NCBI GenBank assembly: GCA_030039615.1
Contig: JASHVF010000197.1
Span: 1 to 10,650 of the forward strand
DNA from: Gammaproteobacteria bacterium
GTDB taxonomy: Bacteria; Pseudomonadota; Gammaproteobacteria; Steroidobacterales; Steroidobacteraceae
Direction of reading: 5' to 3'
Length of the DNA: 10,650 bases
Of this stretch, positions 1-6,679 are shown one piece after another. A program made the translations under genes and the position numbers. Under the pieces are notes generated by a model. That model searched no databases. It saw nothing but the letters and a program-made list of their open reading frames with translations, and was not told the origin of the DNA. Each line of letters starts with the position of its first letter. Within the stretch, counting starts at the first letter, position 1.

Positions 1-1
1 C

Positions 2-115
2 AAGCCGGCGCGCAAAAAGGCGGCGGCGCGCAGCGCACGCACCAGCGTGCGGCGCGGCGCAGCTCCGAAGCCGCGCACTGCACGGCGCAGTACGCGTCGG
101 CGCGGCCGGCGTTAG
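2..115 (+). CDS. C-terminal tail of an unidentified basic protein (5' truncated)
   Basis: The frame is open from base 2 to a TAG at 113-115. It encodes 37 residues made almost only of Lys, Arg, Ala, Ser, Thr and Pro, including KPARKKAAAR near the left edge and an Arg-rich end. Basic low-complexity tails like this occur on DEAD-box RNA helicases, pseudouridine synthases, topoisomerase I and histone-like proteins of G+C-rich bacteria. The sequence does not say which. The gene would converge on rnd with a 61-bp gap. All three plus-strand frames are open through most of this stretch, so the choice rests only on the Lys/Arg composition and a stop at a sensible place. Confidence 0.4.
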   Translation, partial: KPARKKAAARSARTSVRRGAAPKPRTARRSTRRRGRR

Positions 116-135
116 CGTTCTTTGATTGGCTGACA

Positions 136-161
136 CGGCCTGCGGCCGCGTCAGCAGGCCG
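136..161. terminator. candidate hairpin between convergent genes
   Basis: CGGCCTGC (136-143) is perfectly inverted at 154-161, giving an 8-bp G+C-rich stem with a 10-nt loop. It sits between the stop of the left-edge gene (115) and the stop of rnd (177), where a bidirectional terminator would be expected. Only a short GTTT follows on the plus strand and there is no T-run on the minus side, so it is not a canonical intrinsic terminator. Stems of this size also arise by chance in DNA this G+C-rich. Confidence 0.3.
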
Positions 162-176
162 GTTTCCGCCTGGAGG

Positions 177-1283
177 CTACAGTGCCGCCAGCAGCCGCTC
201 GCCGAGCACGGCGCGGCGCCAGCCGCGCAGCAGCGCGCCGTCGCGCCGTCCGTCGGCGAGCAGCTCCAGCTCGCGACGCGTCGCCAGTACCTCGGGTGCG
301 AGGCCGAGGTCCGCGGCCGCCGCCTGGCTCAGGGTTCCAAGCTTGCGCACCAGCGCCTGGCGCTGCGGGTCGGCCGGCGGCCGCGCCGGAGCCGGCGGCG
401 GCGGATCGGGGATGTCGGCCGCGACCACGCAGGCGAGCAGCTCCGCGCCGCGATGCTTGACGACTCCCGCGGGCAGATCCGGGATCGCGGCGAGTTGCGC
501 CACGGTGCGCGGCACGCGCAGCACGATCTCGCGCAGCGCGCCGTCCTCGAGGATCCAGCCGCGCGGACGGTCGTGCGCGAGCGCGCAGCGCTCACGCCAT
601 GCGGCCAGGCCGCGTGTCAGCCGCTCGCGGCCGGGGTCGAGTCCGCGCAGGCCCCGCAGCCGCTGCCAGGCGTCGTCGGGGTCGACGCCGAAGCTGCGCG
701 TATCCTCGAGTTCCGCGAGCTCCTCGGCGAGCCACTCGCGGCGGCCGAGCCGCGTCAGCTGCCGCTCCAGCTCATCGGCGATCGGCAGCAGGTAGCGTAC
801 GTCGTCGAGCGCGTACTCGATCTGCTCGGGCGACAACGGCCGTCGCGACCAGTCGGTGCGCGTGTGGGACTTGGGCAGCTCACGCTGCAGCAGGCGGCGC
901 ACCAGCTCGGCGTAGCCGACCTGGGCGGGAAAGCCGGCGAGCGCGGCCGCGATCTGCGTATCGAACACCGGGCGCGTGAGGCCGGCGACCGGGAACAGCA
1001 CTTCCAGATCCTGACGCGAGGCGTGCATGACCTTGAGCGTGCCCGCGTCCGACAGCAGCGCCGCGAGCGGCGCCAGCTCCGCGAGCGCGAGCGGATCCAC
1101 GCACACCGCCTGCTCGGCGCCCGACAACTGCACCAGGCACAGCCGCGCGTGATAGGTGCGCTCGCGCAGGAACTCGGTGTCGAGGCCCACGCGCGCCTGG
1201 CCGGCGAGGCGTGCACAAACCTCGGCCAGAGCGGGCGCTGTCGTGACGGTAGTCTGCAAACGCGGCGGTGATGATCTGTACAA
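177..1283 (-). CDS. rnd: ribonuclease D
   Basis: This is a DEDDy-family 3'-5' exoribonuclease that trims tRNA and other small RNA 3' ends in the cytoplasm, using two metal ions. The catalytic set is complete: D35 and E37 in LDTEF, D92 in the SRQDLEVL block, and Y157 and D161 in EYALDDVRYLLP. SHTRTDW before the third motif is typical of bacterial RNase D. An HRDC domain follows at about 205-290, then a Pro-rich linker and a weaker second HRDC-like segment to residue 368. E. coli RNase D has 375 residues. No ATG lies between the upstream in-frame stop (1326-1328) and the conserved part. The start is therefore TTG at 1283 or TTG at 1259; the latter fits the E. coli N-terminus better. A CATAAT -10-like hexamer lies at 1301-1296 on this strand, without a good -35. 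It is divergent from the membrane-protein gene at 1328. Confidence 0.96.
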   Translation of the reverse strand: MYRSSPPRLQTTVTTAPALAEVCARLAGQARVGLDTEFLRERTYHARLCLVQLSGAEQAVCVDPLALAELAPLAALLSDAGTLKVMHASRQDLEVLFPVAGLTRPVFDTQIAAALAGFPAQVGYAELVRRLLQRELPKSHTRTDWSRRPLSPEQIEYALDDVRYLLPIADELERQLTRLGRREWLAEELAELEDTRSFGVDPDDAWQRLRGLRGLDPGRERLTRGLAAWRERCALAHDRPRGWILEDGALREIVLRVPRTVAQLAAIPDLPAGVVKHRGAELLACVVAADIPDPPPPAPARPPADPQRQALVRKLGTLSQAAAADLGLAPEVLATRRELELLADGRRDGALLRGWRRAVLGERLLAAL

Positions 1284-1327
1284 TCGGCTGGACTCATTAT
1301 GCGCAGGCGGCCGCGGTACCGGAAGTC

Positions 1328-1846
1328 ATGAAGGAGGTTATCGGTCTTTACGTGCAGATCGCGCTGCTGCGTCGTGGGCCGCAGGACCTGCCGGCGTCGC
1401 GGTTGTTGCTGATACTCACCGTGTGCGGCTACGCCGCGGTCAACGCCCTGGTGAGCGCGCTGCTGCCGCCCGCGCAGGACTGGCAGCTGCAGCTCGCCGT
1501 CGACGTGCTGTTCACGCTCGCCTGGTACGCGGCGCTGCTGGGGCTCGCCGGACGCCGCGAGCGCTTCCTGCAGACCGCCACCGGCGTATTCGGCCTGCAG
1601 TCGGTGGTGGCGCCGCTGCTGATCGCCTCCGAGTGGCTGATGCGCCGCTACGGTCAGGACACGAACTGGCAGCTGCCGATCGCGGTCGGCGGGCTGGCGC
1701 TGGTCATGTGGCTGATCGCCGCCAACAGTCACGTGGTGAAGGCCGCCCTCGAGTGGTCGAGCGCGGCGAGCGTTGCGCTGGTGATCCTGCAGGTCGTGAG
1801 CGGTGAGCTGTTGCTGTACGCGCTGCTGCCGGCGGGTGCGCCCTGA
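1328..1846 (+). CDS. conserved multi-pass membrane protein of unknown function
   Basis: I do not recognise a named family. The 172-residue product has five hydrophobic stretches long enough to cross the membrane, at about 26-46, 54-74, 83-104, 116-134 and 144-168. A short basic N-terminal segment, LLRRGPQDLPAS, precedes the first. An ANSHVVKAALEW segment (132-143) between the last two helices puts His135, Lys138 and Glu142 at the membrane edge. The gene ends 11 nt before mpl, so the two are probably co-transcribed, which hints at an envelope role but proves nothing. The start is uncertain. ATG 1328 has only a poorly spaced GGAAG before it, while a perfect AAGGAGG (1331-1337) lies just inside the gene, 14 nt before GTG 1352. 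An upstream ATG at 1268 would overlap rnd. Confidence 0.85.
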   Translation: MKEVIGLYVQIALLRRGPQDLPASRLLLILTVCGYAAVNALVSALLPPAQDWQLQLAVDVLFTLAWYAALLGLAGRRERFLQTATGVFGLQSVVAPLLIASEWLMRRYGQDTNWQLPIAVGGLALVMWLIAANSHVVKAALEWSSAASVALVILQVVSGELLLYALLPAGAP

Positions 1847-1857
1847 CGGAGGCTCGC

Positions 1858-3240
1858 ATGCACGTCCACATACTCGGCATCGGCGGCACCTTCATGGGCG
1901 GCGTGGCCGCCATCGCCCGCGCCGCGGGCTGGCGCGTCACCGGCTCCGATCGCGACCTGTACCCGCCGATGAGCACCCAGCTGGAAGCGCTCGGCATCGA
2001 GGTGGTCGCGGGCTTCGGCGCCGAGCAGCTCGCGCTGGCTCCGGATGTGGTGGTGGTCGGCAACGTCATGACGCGCGGCATGCCGGTCGTGGAGGCGTTG
2101 CTCGAGAGCGGCCGCCCCTACGTCTCGGGCCCCGAATGGCTGGCGCGCGAGGTGCTCAGGGACCGCTGGGTGCTGGCGGTCGCCGGCACGCACGGCAAGA
2201 CCACGACCTCCTCGCTCCTCGCCTGGATCCTCGAGCACGCGGGTCTGGCGCCGGGGTTCCTCATCGGCGGCGTGCCGGCGAACTTCGCAGTGAGCGCGCG
2301 TCTCGGCAGCGCGCCGTTCTTCGTCATCGAGGCGGACGAGTACGACACGGCGTTCTTCGACAAGCGCGCCAAGTTCGTGCATTACCGCCCGCGCACCGCG
2401 GTGCTCAACAACCTCGAGTTCGACCACGCCGATATCTACGCGGACGTCGGGGCGATCCAGCGCCAGTTCCATCACCTGGTGCGTATCGTCCCCGGCGGCG
2501 GCCGTATCGTGTGGAACGCCGCCGACGCGCGCCTCGAGGAAACGCTCGCCATGGGCTGCTGGACGCCGCTCGAGGGTTTTGCGCGCGCGCCGCACCCGCG
2601 CGCGCTGTGGAGCGCGCGCGCCGCTCCCGGGGCGGAGGATTACTCGCGCTTCGAGGTGCTCGAGGCGGGCCGCGCGGTGGGTACCGTCGACTGGCAGCTG
2701 ATCGGCGCGCACAACGTCGAGAACGCGCTCGCGGCGATCGCCGCCGCACGCCATGCCGGCGTGCCGGTGCCGCGCGCCATCGAGGCGCTCGGCGCGTTCC
2801 GCGGCATCGCACGCCGCATGCAGCTGCGCGGCGAAGTGCGCGGCATCCGTGTCTACGACGATTTCGCGCATCATCCGACCGCGATCGCCACCACGCTCGA
2901 CGGCCTGCGCCGCCAGGCGGGCGCCGCGGCGCGCATCGTCGCGGTGCTCGAGCCGCGCTCGCACACCATGCGCATGGGGGTGCACCGCGATACGCTCGCG
3001 CCGTCGCTCGCGGCCGCCGACGAGGTGTGGCTCTATACGCCCGCCGACCTCGGCTGGGATGCCGGCGCGGTCGTGGCGGCGTTCGGTAGCCGCGGCCATG
3101 CGGCTGCCGACGTCGACGCGCTGGCGCGCAAGCTCGCGCTGTCGCTGCGTGCCGGCGATCACGTGCTCATCATGAGCAACGGCGGCTTCGGCGGACTGCA
3201 CGAGAAGCTGCTGGCGGAGCTGCGCGCCAATCCCGGCTAG
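1858..3240 (+). CDS. mpl: UDP-N-acetylmuramate:L-alanyl-gamma-D-glutamyl-meso-diaminopimelate ligase
   Basis: This cytoplasmic Mur-family ligase joins the recycled murein tripeptide L-Ala-gamma-D-Glu-meso-DAP to UDP-MurNAc with ATP, returning cell-wall turnover products to peptidoglycan synthesis. The N-terminal nucleotide-binding start HILGIGGTFMGG is that of Mpl rather than MurC. The ATP P-loop is GTHGKTT (110-116). EADEYDTAFFDKR (158-170) and NNLEFDHADIY (184-194) are Mpl/MurC central-domain signatures. GAHNVENALA (283-292), DDFAHHPTAI (334-343) and LEPRSHTMRMG (364-374) mark the ligand-binding and C-terminal domains. The length, 460 residues, matches the E. coli enzyme (457). A GGAGG at 1848-1852, 5 nt before the ATG, fixes the start. 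It follows the membrane-protein gene by 11 nt and converges on the GT28-like gene. Confidence 0.97.
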   Translation: MHVHILGIGGTFMGGVAAIARAAGWRVTGSDRDLYPPMSTQLEALGIEVVAGFGAEQLALAPDVVVVGNVMTRGMPVVEALLESGRPYVSGPEWLAREVLRDRWVLAVAGTHGKTTTSSLLAWILEHAGLAPGFLIGGVPANFAVSARLGSAPFFVIEADEYDTAFFDKRAKFVHYRPRTAVLNNLEFDHADIYADVGAIQRQFHHLVRIVPGGGRIVWNAADARLEETLAMGCWTPLEGFARAPHPRALWSARAAPGAEDYSRFEVLEAGRAVGTVDWQLIGAHNVENALAAIAAARHAGVPVPRAIEALGAFRGIARRMQLRGEVRGIRVYDDFAHHPTAIATTLDGLRRQAGAAARIVAVLEPRSHTMRMGVHRDTLAPSLAAADEVWLYTPADLGWDAGAVVAAFGSRGHAAADVDALARKLALSLRAGDHVLIMSNGGFGGLHEKLLAELRANPG

Positions 3241-3241
3241 A

Positions 3242-3256
3242 GCCGCGCGCCGCGGC
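3242..3256. terminator. small G+C-rich hairpin between convergent genes
   Basis: GCCGCG (3242-3247), a CGC loop, and CGCGGC (3251-3256) form a perfect 6-bp stem in the 20-bp gap between the stops of mpl and the GT28-like gene. There is no T-tract on either side. The position suits termination, but the composition makes chance stems common. Confidence 0.25.
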
Positions 3257-3260
3257 CCGC

Positions 3261-4322
3261 TCAGCCGAGGAGAGCCACCAGGGCGTCGAGCACCTCCTCC
3301 ATGCGGTTGCGTACCCGCGGCCGCGCGAACAGCGAGTCGCCGTCTGCCGCCTGCGGCTGCGCGAGCAGGCCGAGCGCCGCGCTCTCGATGGCGCGGGAGC
3401 TGAGCTCGGCGCGCACCGCGAGTCCGGCGCGCACGCAGCAGTCGATGCGATGCGCCTGGTCGCGCGCGATCGGCACCGCGACGCACGGCAGGGCGCAGGC
3501 CAGCACCTGCAGCAGCGTATCGCCGCCGTTGGCGACCACGAGGCGCGCGCTGCGGATCAGCTCGGTGAGCTCCGCCGGCGGCAGCCGCTGCGCCAGCCCG
3601 AGCAGCGGCAGCTGCTCGCCGGCCTCACCCGGCGCATCCGCGCCCACCAGTAAGGTCGGCGTGCCGTGGCCTGCGATGGCGCGCGCCGCCGCGGCGACGA
3701 TCGCCGGGGCGTGCTCCGCTCCGGGATGGGCGCTGCCGCCGCCCGGCACCACCAGCACGTAGCCGCCGGCTGCGAGGCCGAAGCGCGCCAGCAACTGCGC
3801 CGAGCGGGTCGGGTCGGATGGCGGCAGCAGCGTGTCGATGTAGCGCAACACCGGGCGCCCGAGGGCGCGCAGCTTCAGCCGCTCGAGCGGTCGCGGTGCG
3901 CCGGCGATGAAGCGCGGATAGGCGATCCAGTGCTCGTCGATGAGGCGCATCCAGCCGAGGCGGAATGCCTTGCGGCGCTGCCGCGGCCGCGAGCTCACGT
4001 AGACGATGCGCGCGCCGGCGGCGCGCGCCGCGCGCAGCTGCGCCGTGCGGCCGGCGTTGTCGAACACCACCACCCGCGGCGCGAGCTCGCCAATCAGCGC
4101 GCTTACCTCGCGGCTATGGAAGGTCGCCGAGGCAGGCAGCAGTGTCATGGGGAACGGGGTAGCGGCGGCATACGGAGCCGCACGGCTCAGGACGAAATGC
4201 GGCTCGACGCCGGGCCGGCGCTGCGCCAGGGCGGTGGCGATCGTCAGGCAGCGCGCGTACTCGCCCATGCCCCGGGGTCCGGAGACGGGAATGAACAGCA
4301 GCTTCTCAGCCGGGGTCGTCAC
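3261..4322 (-). CDS. GT28/MurG-like glycosyltransferase
   Basis: A 353-residue protein with the two-domain GT-B layout. The N-terminal half opens with VSGPRGMGEYARCLTIATAL (13-32), the Gly-rich loop plus helix seen in MurG and PseG-like enzymes. The C-terminal half carries VVPGGGSAHPG (191-201) and then VVANGGDTLLQVLACALPCVAVPIARDQ (262-289 region), which resembles the sugar-nucleotide-binding signature of the GT28 C-terminal domain. It has no membrane segment or signal peptide. It is not MurG itself: it lies outside a division cluster and overall likeness is limited to the fold motifs. Donor and acceptor are unknown. It is divergent from a GT4-like gene, which suggests related work on a surface glycan (inference). 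The start is GTG 4322, chosen because the conserved part begins within ten codons; no clear Shine-Dalgarno precedes it. Confidence 0.85.
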   Translation of the reverse strand: MTTPAEKLLFIPVSGPRGMGEYARCLTIATALAQRRPGVEPHFVLSRAAPYAAATPFPMTLLPASATFHSREVSALIGELAPRVVVFDNAGRTAQLRAARAAGARIVYVSSRPRQRRKAFRLGWMRLIDEHWIAYPRFIAGAPRPLERLKLRALGRPVLRYIDTLLPPSDPTRSAQLLARFGLAAGGYVLVVPGGGSAHPGAEHAPAIVAAAARAIAGHGTPTLLVGADAPGEAGEQLPLLGLAQRLPPAELTELIRSARLVVANGGDTLLQVLACALPCVAVPIARDQAHRIDCCVRAGLAVRAELSSRAIESAALGLLAQPQAADGDSLFARPRVRNRMEEVLDALVALLG

Positions 4323-4372
4323 GGCAGCGAATGGTAGAGTACTGCGCCGAGGCTAGTCTCCCGCTGCGCACG
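4323..4372. promoter_or_regulatory. short divergent intergenic region between two glycosyltransferase genes
   Basis: Only 50 bp (8 bp if the plus-strand gene starts at ATG 4331) separate two divergently transcribed glycosyltransferase genes, so promoters for one or both must lie here or inside the coding ends. TAGAGT (4334-4339) and, on the minus strand, TACTCT (4341-4336) have the T-A-n-n-n-T pattern of a -10 element. Neither has a convincing -35. No Shine-Dalgarno is visible for either gene. Confidence 0.25.
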
Positions 4373-5437
4373 ATGGCACCGCTGCTGTTCTTCGACCCGA
4401 TGTGCCCGCGCCCTTATAGCGACGCCAGTTTGCGCGACGGCGGGCTGGCGGGTACCGAGGCGAGTACCGTGCGGATCGCGGCGGCGCTCGATGCGTGGGT
4501 GGCGCAGCACAACCGCAGCGAGGCCGAGGGCCGCTACCGTCCGCCGAGCGCGGTGGCGCACGTGCGCCACGTGGTGGTACTGCGCGACCCGCGCTCGCTC
4601 AAGGCGGCGGCGCGGCTCTTTCCCGGGGCGCGGCTCACGCTCTGGGTGCACGATCGCATCGAGCCCGGGTCGTCGCGCGCGCGCTGGTTCGTGGCCGCGG
4701 CGGCGCAGCTGCGCGCGCTGCAGCCGGACATCGTGTGCGTCTCCGACTATCAGCGCGAGCGGGTCGCCGCCACCGTGGCGCTGTTGCCCGGCTGCGCGAG
4801 CATCGCCGTGCGACGCATCTACAACCCGGTCGACGACGCCATTGCGCCCGACGCGACGCCGGTCGATGCGCGCAAGCTCGTGTTCCTCTCTTCTCCCAAC
4901 AAGGGGCTGCGCTTCGCGCTCGATGCGTTCCGCGCCCTGCGGCGCCGCTTCCCGGACCTGCGGCTCGCGGTCGCCAATCCCGGCTACAAGAGCTTCGCCG
5001 CCGCCGGGCAGGCGGGCGTCGAATGGCTCGGCTCGCTGCCGCACGCGCGGGTGCTCACCGAGGCGCGCAGCGCGCTCTGCACCTTCAGTCCGAACTTCGT
5101 GATCCCCGAGACCTTCGGGCTGGTGTTCGCCGAGTCGCGCGCGGTCGGCACGCCGGTGCTGACGCACGACTGCGGCGCGGCGCGCGAGGTACTCGTCGAT
5201 CCCGCGCAGCTCCTGCCGGTGACCCTGTGCCTGCGGGCCTACGAGGCGCCGCTGCACCGCCTGGCACCCGCCTGGCGTGCCGCCCCCGCGCTGCTCGCCG
5301 ACCGTCTCGGCCTGTTCGACGCTTACATCGAGCGCATCGCGCGCTGGCGTGACGGCGGGCGGCCGCGTGTCGGGCCGGATCCGCGCTTCCGGCTGTCGGT
5401 GGTCGCCGCCGAGTGGCGCAGCCATCTGGCAGCCTGA
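4373..5437 (+). CDS. GT4-like (group 1) glycosyltransferase
   Basis: A retaining GT-B glycosyltransferase of 354 residues. The N-terminal domain opens with LLFFDPM, followed by DGGLAGTEASTVRIAAAL (22-39), the acceptor-side glycine loop. The C-terminal Rossmann domain starts around KLVFLSSPNKGLRFALDAF (168-186). Its catalytic E-x7-E motif is E246 to E254 in PETFGLVFAE, followed by the usual GTPVL and GAAREVL. No signal or membrane segment is present, so it is likely a cytoplasmic enzyme using a sugar nucleotide; donor and acceptor cannot be read. I chose ATG 4373 because the conserved fold begins within four residues. ATG 4331 would add 14 residues unlike the family. The next gene starts 6 nt after the stop, so the two are probably co-translated. 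Confidence 0.88.
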   Translation: MAPLLFFDPMCPRPYSDASLRDGGLAGTEASTVRIAAALDAWVAQHNRSEAEGRYRPPSAVAHVRHVVVLRDPRSLKAAARLFPGARLTLWVHDRIEPGSSRARWFVAAAAQLRALQPDIVCVSDYQRERVAATVALLPGCASIAVRRIYNPVDDAIAPDATPVDARKLVFLSSPNKGLRFALDAFRALRRRFPDLRLAVANPGYKSFAAAGQAGVEWLGSLPHARVLTEARSALCTFSPNFVIPETFGLVFAESRAVGTPVLTHDCGAAREVLVDPAQLLPVTLCLRAYEAPLHRLAPAWRAAPALLADRLGLFDAYIERIARWRDGGRPRVGPDPRFRLSVVAAEWRSHLAA

Positions 5438-5443
5438 GCCCGC

Positions 5444-6331
5444 ATGCGCGCCTTTGCCTGGTTTGTGTTGCTGTTCGCCGCGGCGCTGGCGGTGGTCGCG
5501 CTCGCAAGCTACCCGGCGTGGCTGCTGCTGCACCCGTATTTCGCATTCCCGTTCCATCGCATCGGCGAGCGCATCGGCATGCTCGCGCTGCTCATCGGCT
5601 TCATCCTCATCGCGCGCCGTCTCGGGCTCGCCGATCGCGCCAGCCTCGGCTACGGGCTGCCGCGGCGCGCGTTCGTGCGCGAGCTGCTCCTCGGACTCGC
5701 GCTCGGCGTCGCCACCATGCTGCTCATCGTGGCGGCGATGAGCGCGCTCGGACTCCTCGACTGGTCGCGGGCGGGCGGCATGGGCGCTCGGGCATTGGCG
5801 CAGCTGCTGATCGCGCGCCTCGCCAGCGGGCTCGCCGTGGCATTCATCGAGGAGACGTTCCTGCGCGGGGCGATGTACACGGCCATCGAGCGCGAGTCGG
5901 GCGCGCGCACCGCGGTGCTGCTCACGGCGCTCCTGTACGCGGCGACACACTTCTTCGGCAAGGTGCGTATCGCACCCGCGGACGTCACGCCCTGGAGCGG
6001 AGTTGCGCTGCTCGGGCAGTCACTGCAGGCGTTCGCGCACTTCGCGGGGATCGCCGACGCCTTCCTCGCGCTCCTGGCGGTGGGCGTGGTGCTCGCTCTC
6101 GTGCGGCAGGCGACCGGCAACATCGCCGCCTGTCTCGGGCTGCACGCCGGCTGGGTGTGGATCATGCTGGTGGCGCACGAGCTGAGCGCGCCGCGCCGTG
6201 AGGCGCCGCTCGGCTTGCTCCTCAGCCGCTTCGACGGGTTCGTCGGCTGGCTGGTGCTCGCGTGGACCGCACTGCTCGCCGTGCCGTTGTGGCGCTTCTA
6301 TGCGGCGCGCAGCGCACCCCGGCGCAGCTGA
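5444..6331 (+). CDS. CPBP-family intramembrane metalloprotease (CAAX/Abi type)
   Basis: A 295-residue polytopic protein with about eight hydrophobic segments, starting at residues 4-30. All elements of the CPBP (Rce1/Abi) active site are visible: E136 and E137 with R141 in FIEETFLRG, H169 in YAATHFF, and H234 in LGLHAGWVW. These lie on adjacent helices and coordinate the catalytic metal in the Rce1 homologue. Bacterial members may be proteases acting inside the membrane, but most have no known substrate, and some serve in bacteriocin maturation or immunity. No bacteriocin gene is nearby. The ATG follows the GT4 stop by 6 nt with no strong Shine-Dalgarno, suggesting translational coupling. The pairing could mean processing of an envelope or glycan-pathway protein (inference). 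Confidence 0.92.
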   Translation: MRAFAWFVLLFAAALAVVALASYPAWLLLHPYFAFPFHRIGERIGMLALLIGFILIARRLGLADRASLGYGLPRRAFVRELLLGLALGVATMLLIVAAMSALGLLDWSRAGGMGARALAQLLIARLASGLAVAFIEETFLRGAMYTAIERESGARTAVLLTALLYAATHFFGKVRIAPADVTPWSGVALLGQSLQAFAHFAGIADAFLALLAVGVVLALVRQATGNIAACLGLHAGWVWIMLVAHELSAPRREAPLGLLLSRFDGFVGWLVLAWTALLAVPLWRFYAARSAPRRS

Positions 6332-6345
6332 GCTCCGCGCTCAGC
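6327..6345. terminator. hairpin containing the stop codons of two convergent genes
   Basis: GCTGAGC (6327-6333) and GCTCAGC (6339-6345) form a perfect 7-bp stem with the 5-nt loop TCCGC. The left arm contains the TGA of the CPBP gene (6329-6331). The right arm contains, on the other strand, the TGA of the 108-residue gene (6341-6343). With only 9 bp between the stops, this is the natural place for a bidirectional terminator. There is no T-tract, so its termination strength is uncertain. Confidence 0.4.
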
Positions 6346-6667
6346 CGCTCGGAGAATTGCCGCCGTGGAACTGGCCGAAATGGCGCGCCGCATGCAGGCA
6401 GATCACCAGGGCGCCCGCCGCCGCTGCCGCCGCCTGCGCGCCGTTGCGCAGGTCAAAGGCTCCTACGTGAAGGATCAGGCCGTAGGCGACTGCCAGATTG
6501 AAGGCGCCCCACAGCACATTCACCGTCGCAGAGGAGAGGCCTTTCCCCGGCGGCCTGGCGAACGGACTTTGAAATGCGCGTCCCGTCGTTCCGCTCACGA
6601 TGTGCGGGATGGAATTGGCGGCAAACAGGCCGCCGAAGAAGTAGGCGGCGTAATGAAGCCAGGACAT
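6341..6667 (-). CDS. conserved small membrane protein of unknown function
   Basis: A 108-residue protein with three likely membrane helices at about 5-25, 46-68 and 76-94. Three polar motifs separate them: IPHIVSGTTGRAFQSPFA (20-37), the GLSSATVNVLWG loop-to-helix (43-54), and ARHFGQFHGGN (94-104) at the C-terminus with three His. The pattern resembles a widespread uncharacterised proteobacterial family, but I cannot give it a function or name. It is the third gene of the MarR-MFS operon: its ATG is 10 nt past the MFS stop and the Shine-Dalgarno overlaps that stop codon. Co-regulation with the exporter is therefore very likely. A role as exporter accessory or in the same stress response is only inference. 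Confidence 0.88.
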   Translation of the reverse strand: MSWLHYAAYFFGGLFAANSIPHIVSGTTGRAFQSPFARPPGKGLSSATVNVLWGAFNLAVAYGLILHVGAFDLRNGAQAAAAAAGALVICLHAARHFGQFHGGNSPSG

Positions 6668-6673
6668 GGGCGT

Positions 6674-6679
6674 CTCCTC
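6674..6679 (-). promoter_or_regulatory. ribosome binding site overlapping the MFS stop codon
   Basis: Read on the minus strand, TGAGGAGACGCCCATG combines the MFS stop (TGA, 6680-6678), a GAGGAG Shine-Dalgarno (6679-6674) and the ATG of the 108-residue gene (6667) with a 6-nt spacer. This fixes the small gene's start and implies translational coupling or re-initiation. Confidence 0.75.

Noticed and set aside
126..1271. Long plus-strand open frame (381 codons) opposite rnd
   Set aside because: It lies antisense to a clear RNase D gene with all catalytic residues. The frame is open because the G+C-rich antisense strand has few stops, and the product is Arg/Gln/Ala low complexity without domains.
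1729..3486. 585-codon minus-strand frame opposite mpl
   Set aside because: It is antisense to mpl and crosses two gene ends. The composition is Arg/His/Ala-rich with no recognisable motif, as expected of a shadow frame.
4319..5950. 543-codon minus-strand frame opposite the GT4 and CPBP genes
   Set aside because: It spans two well-supported plus-strand genes and has charged low-complexity composition without a fold signature.
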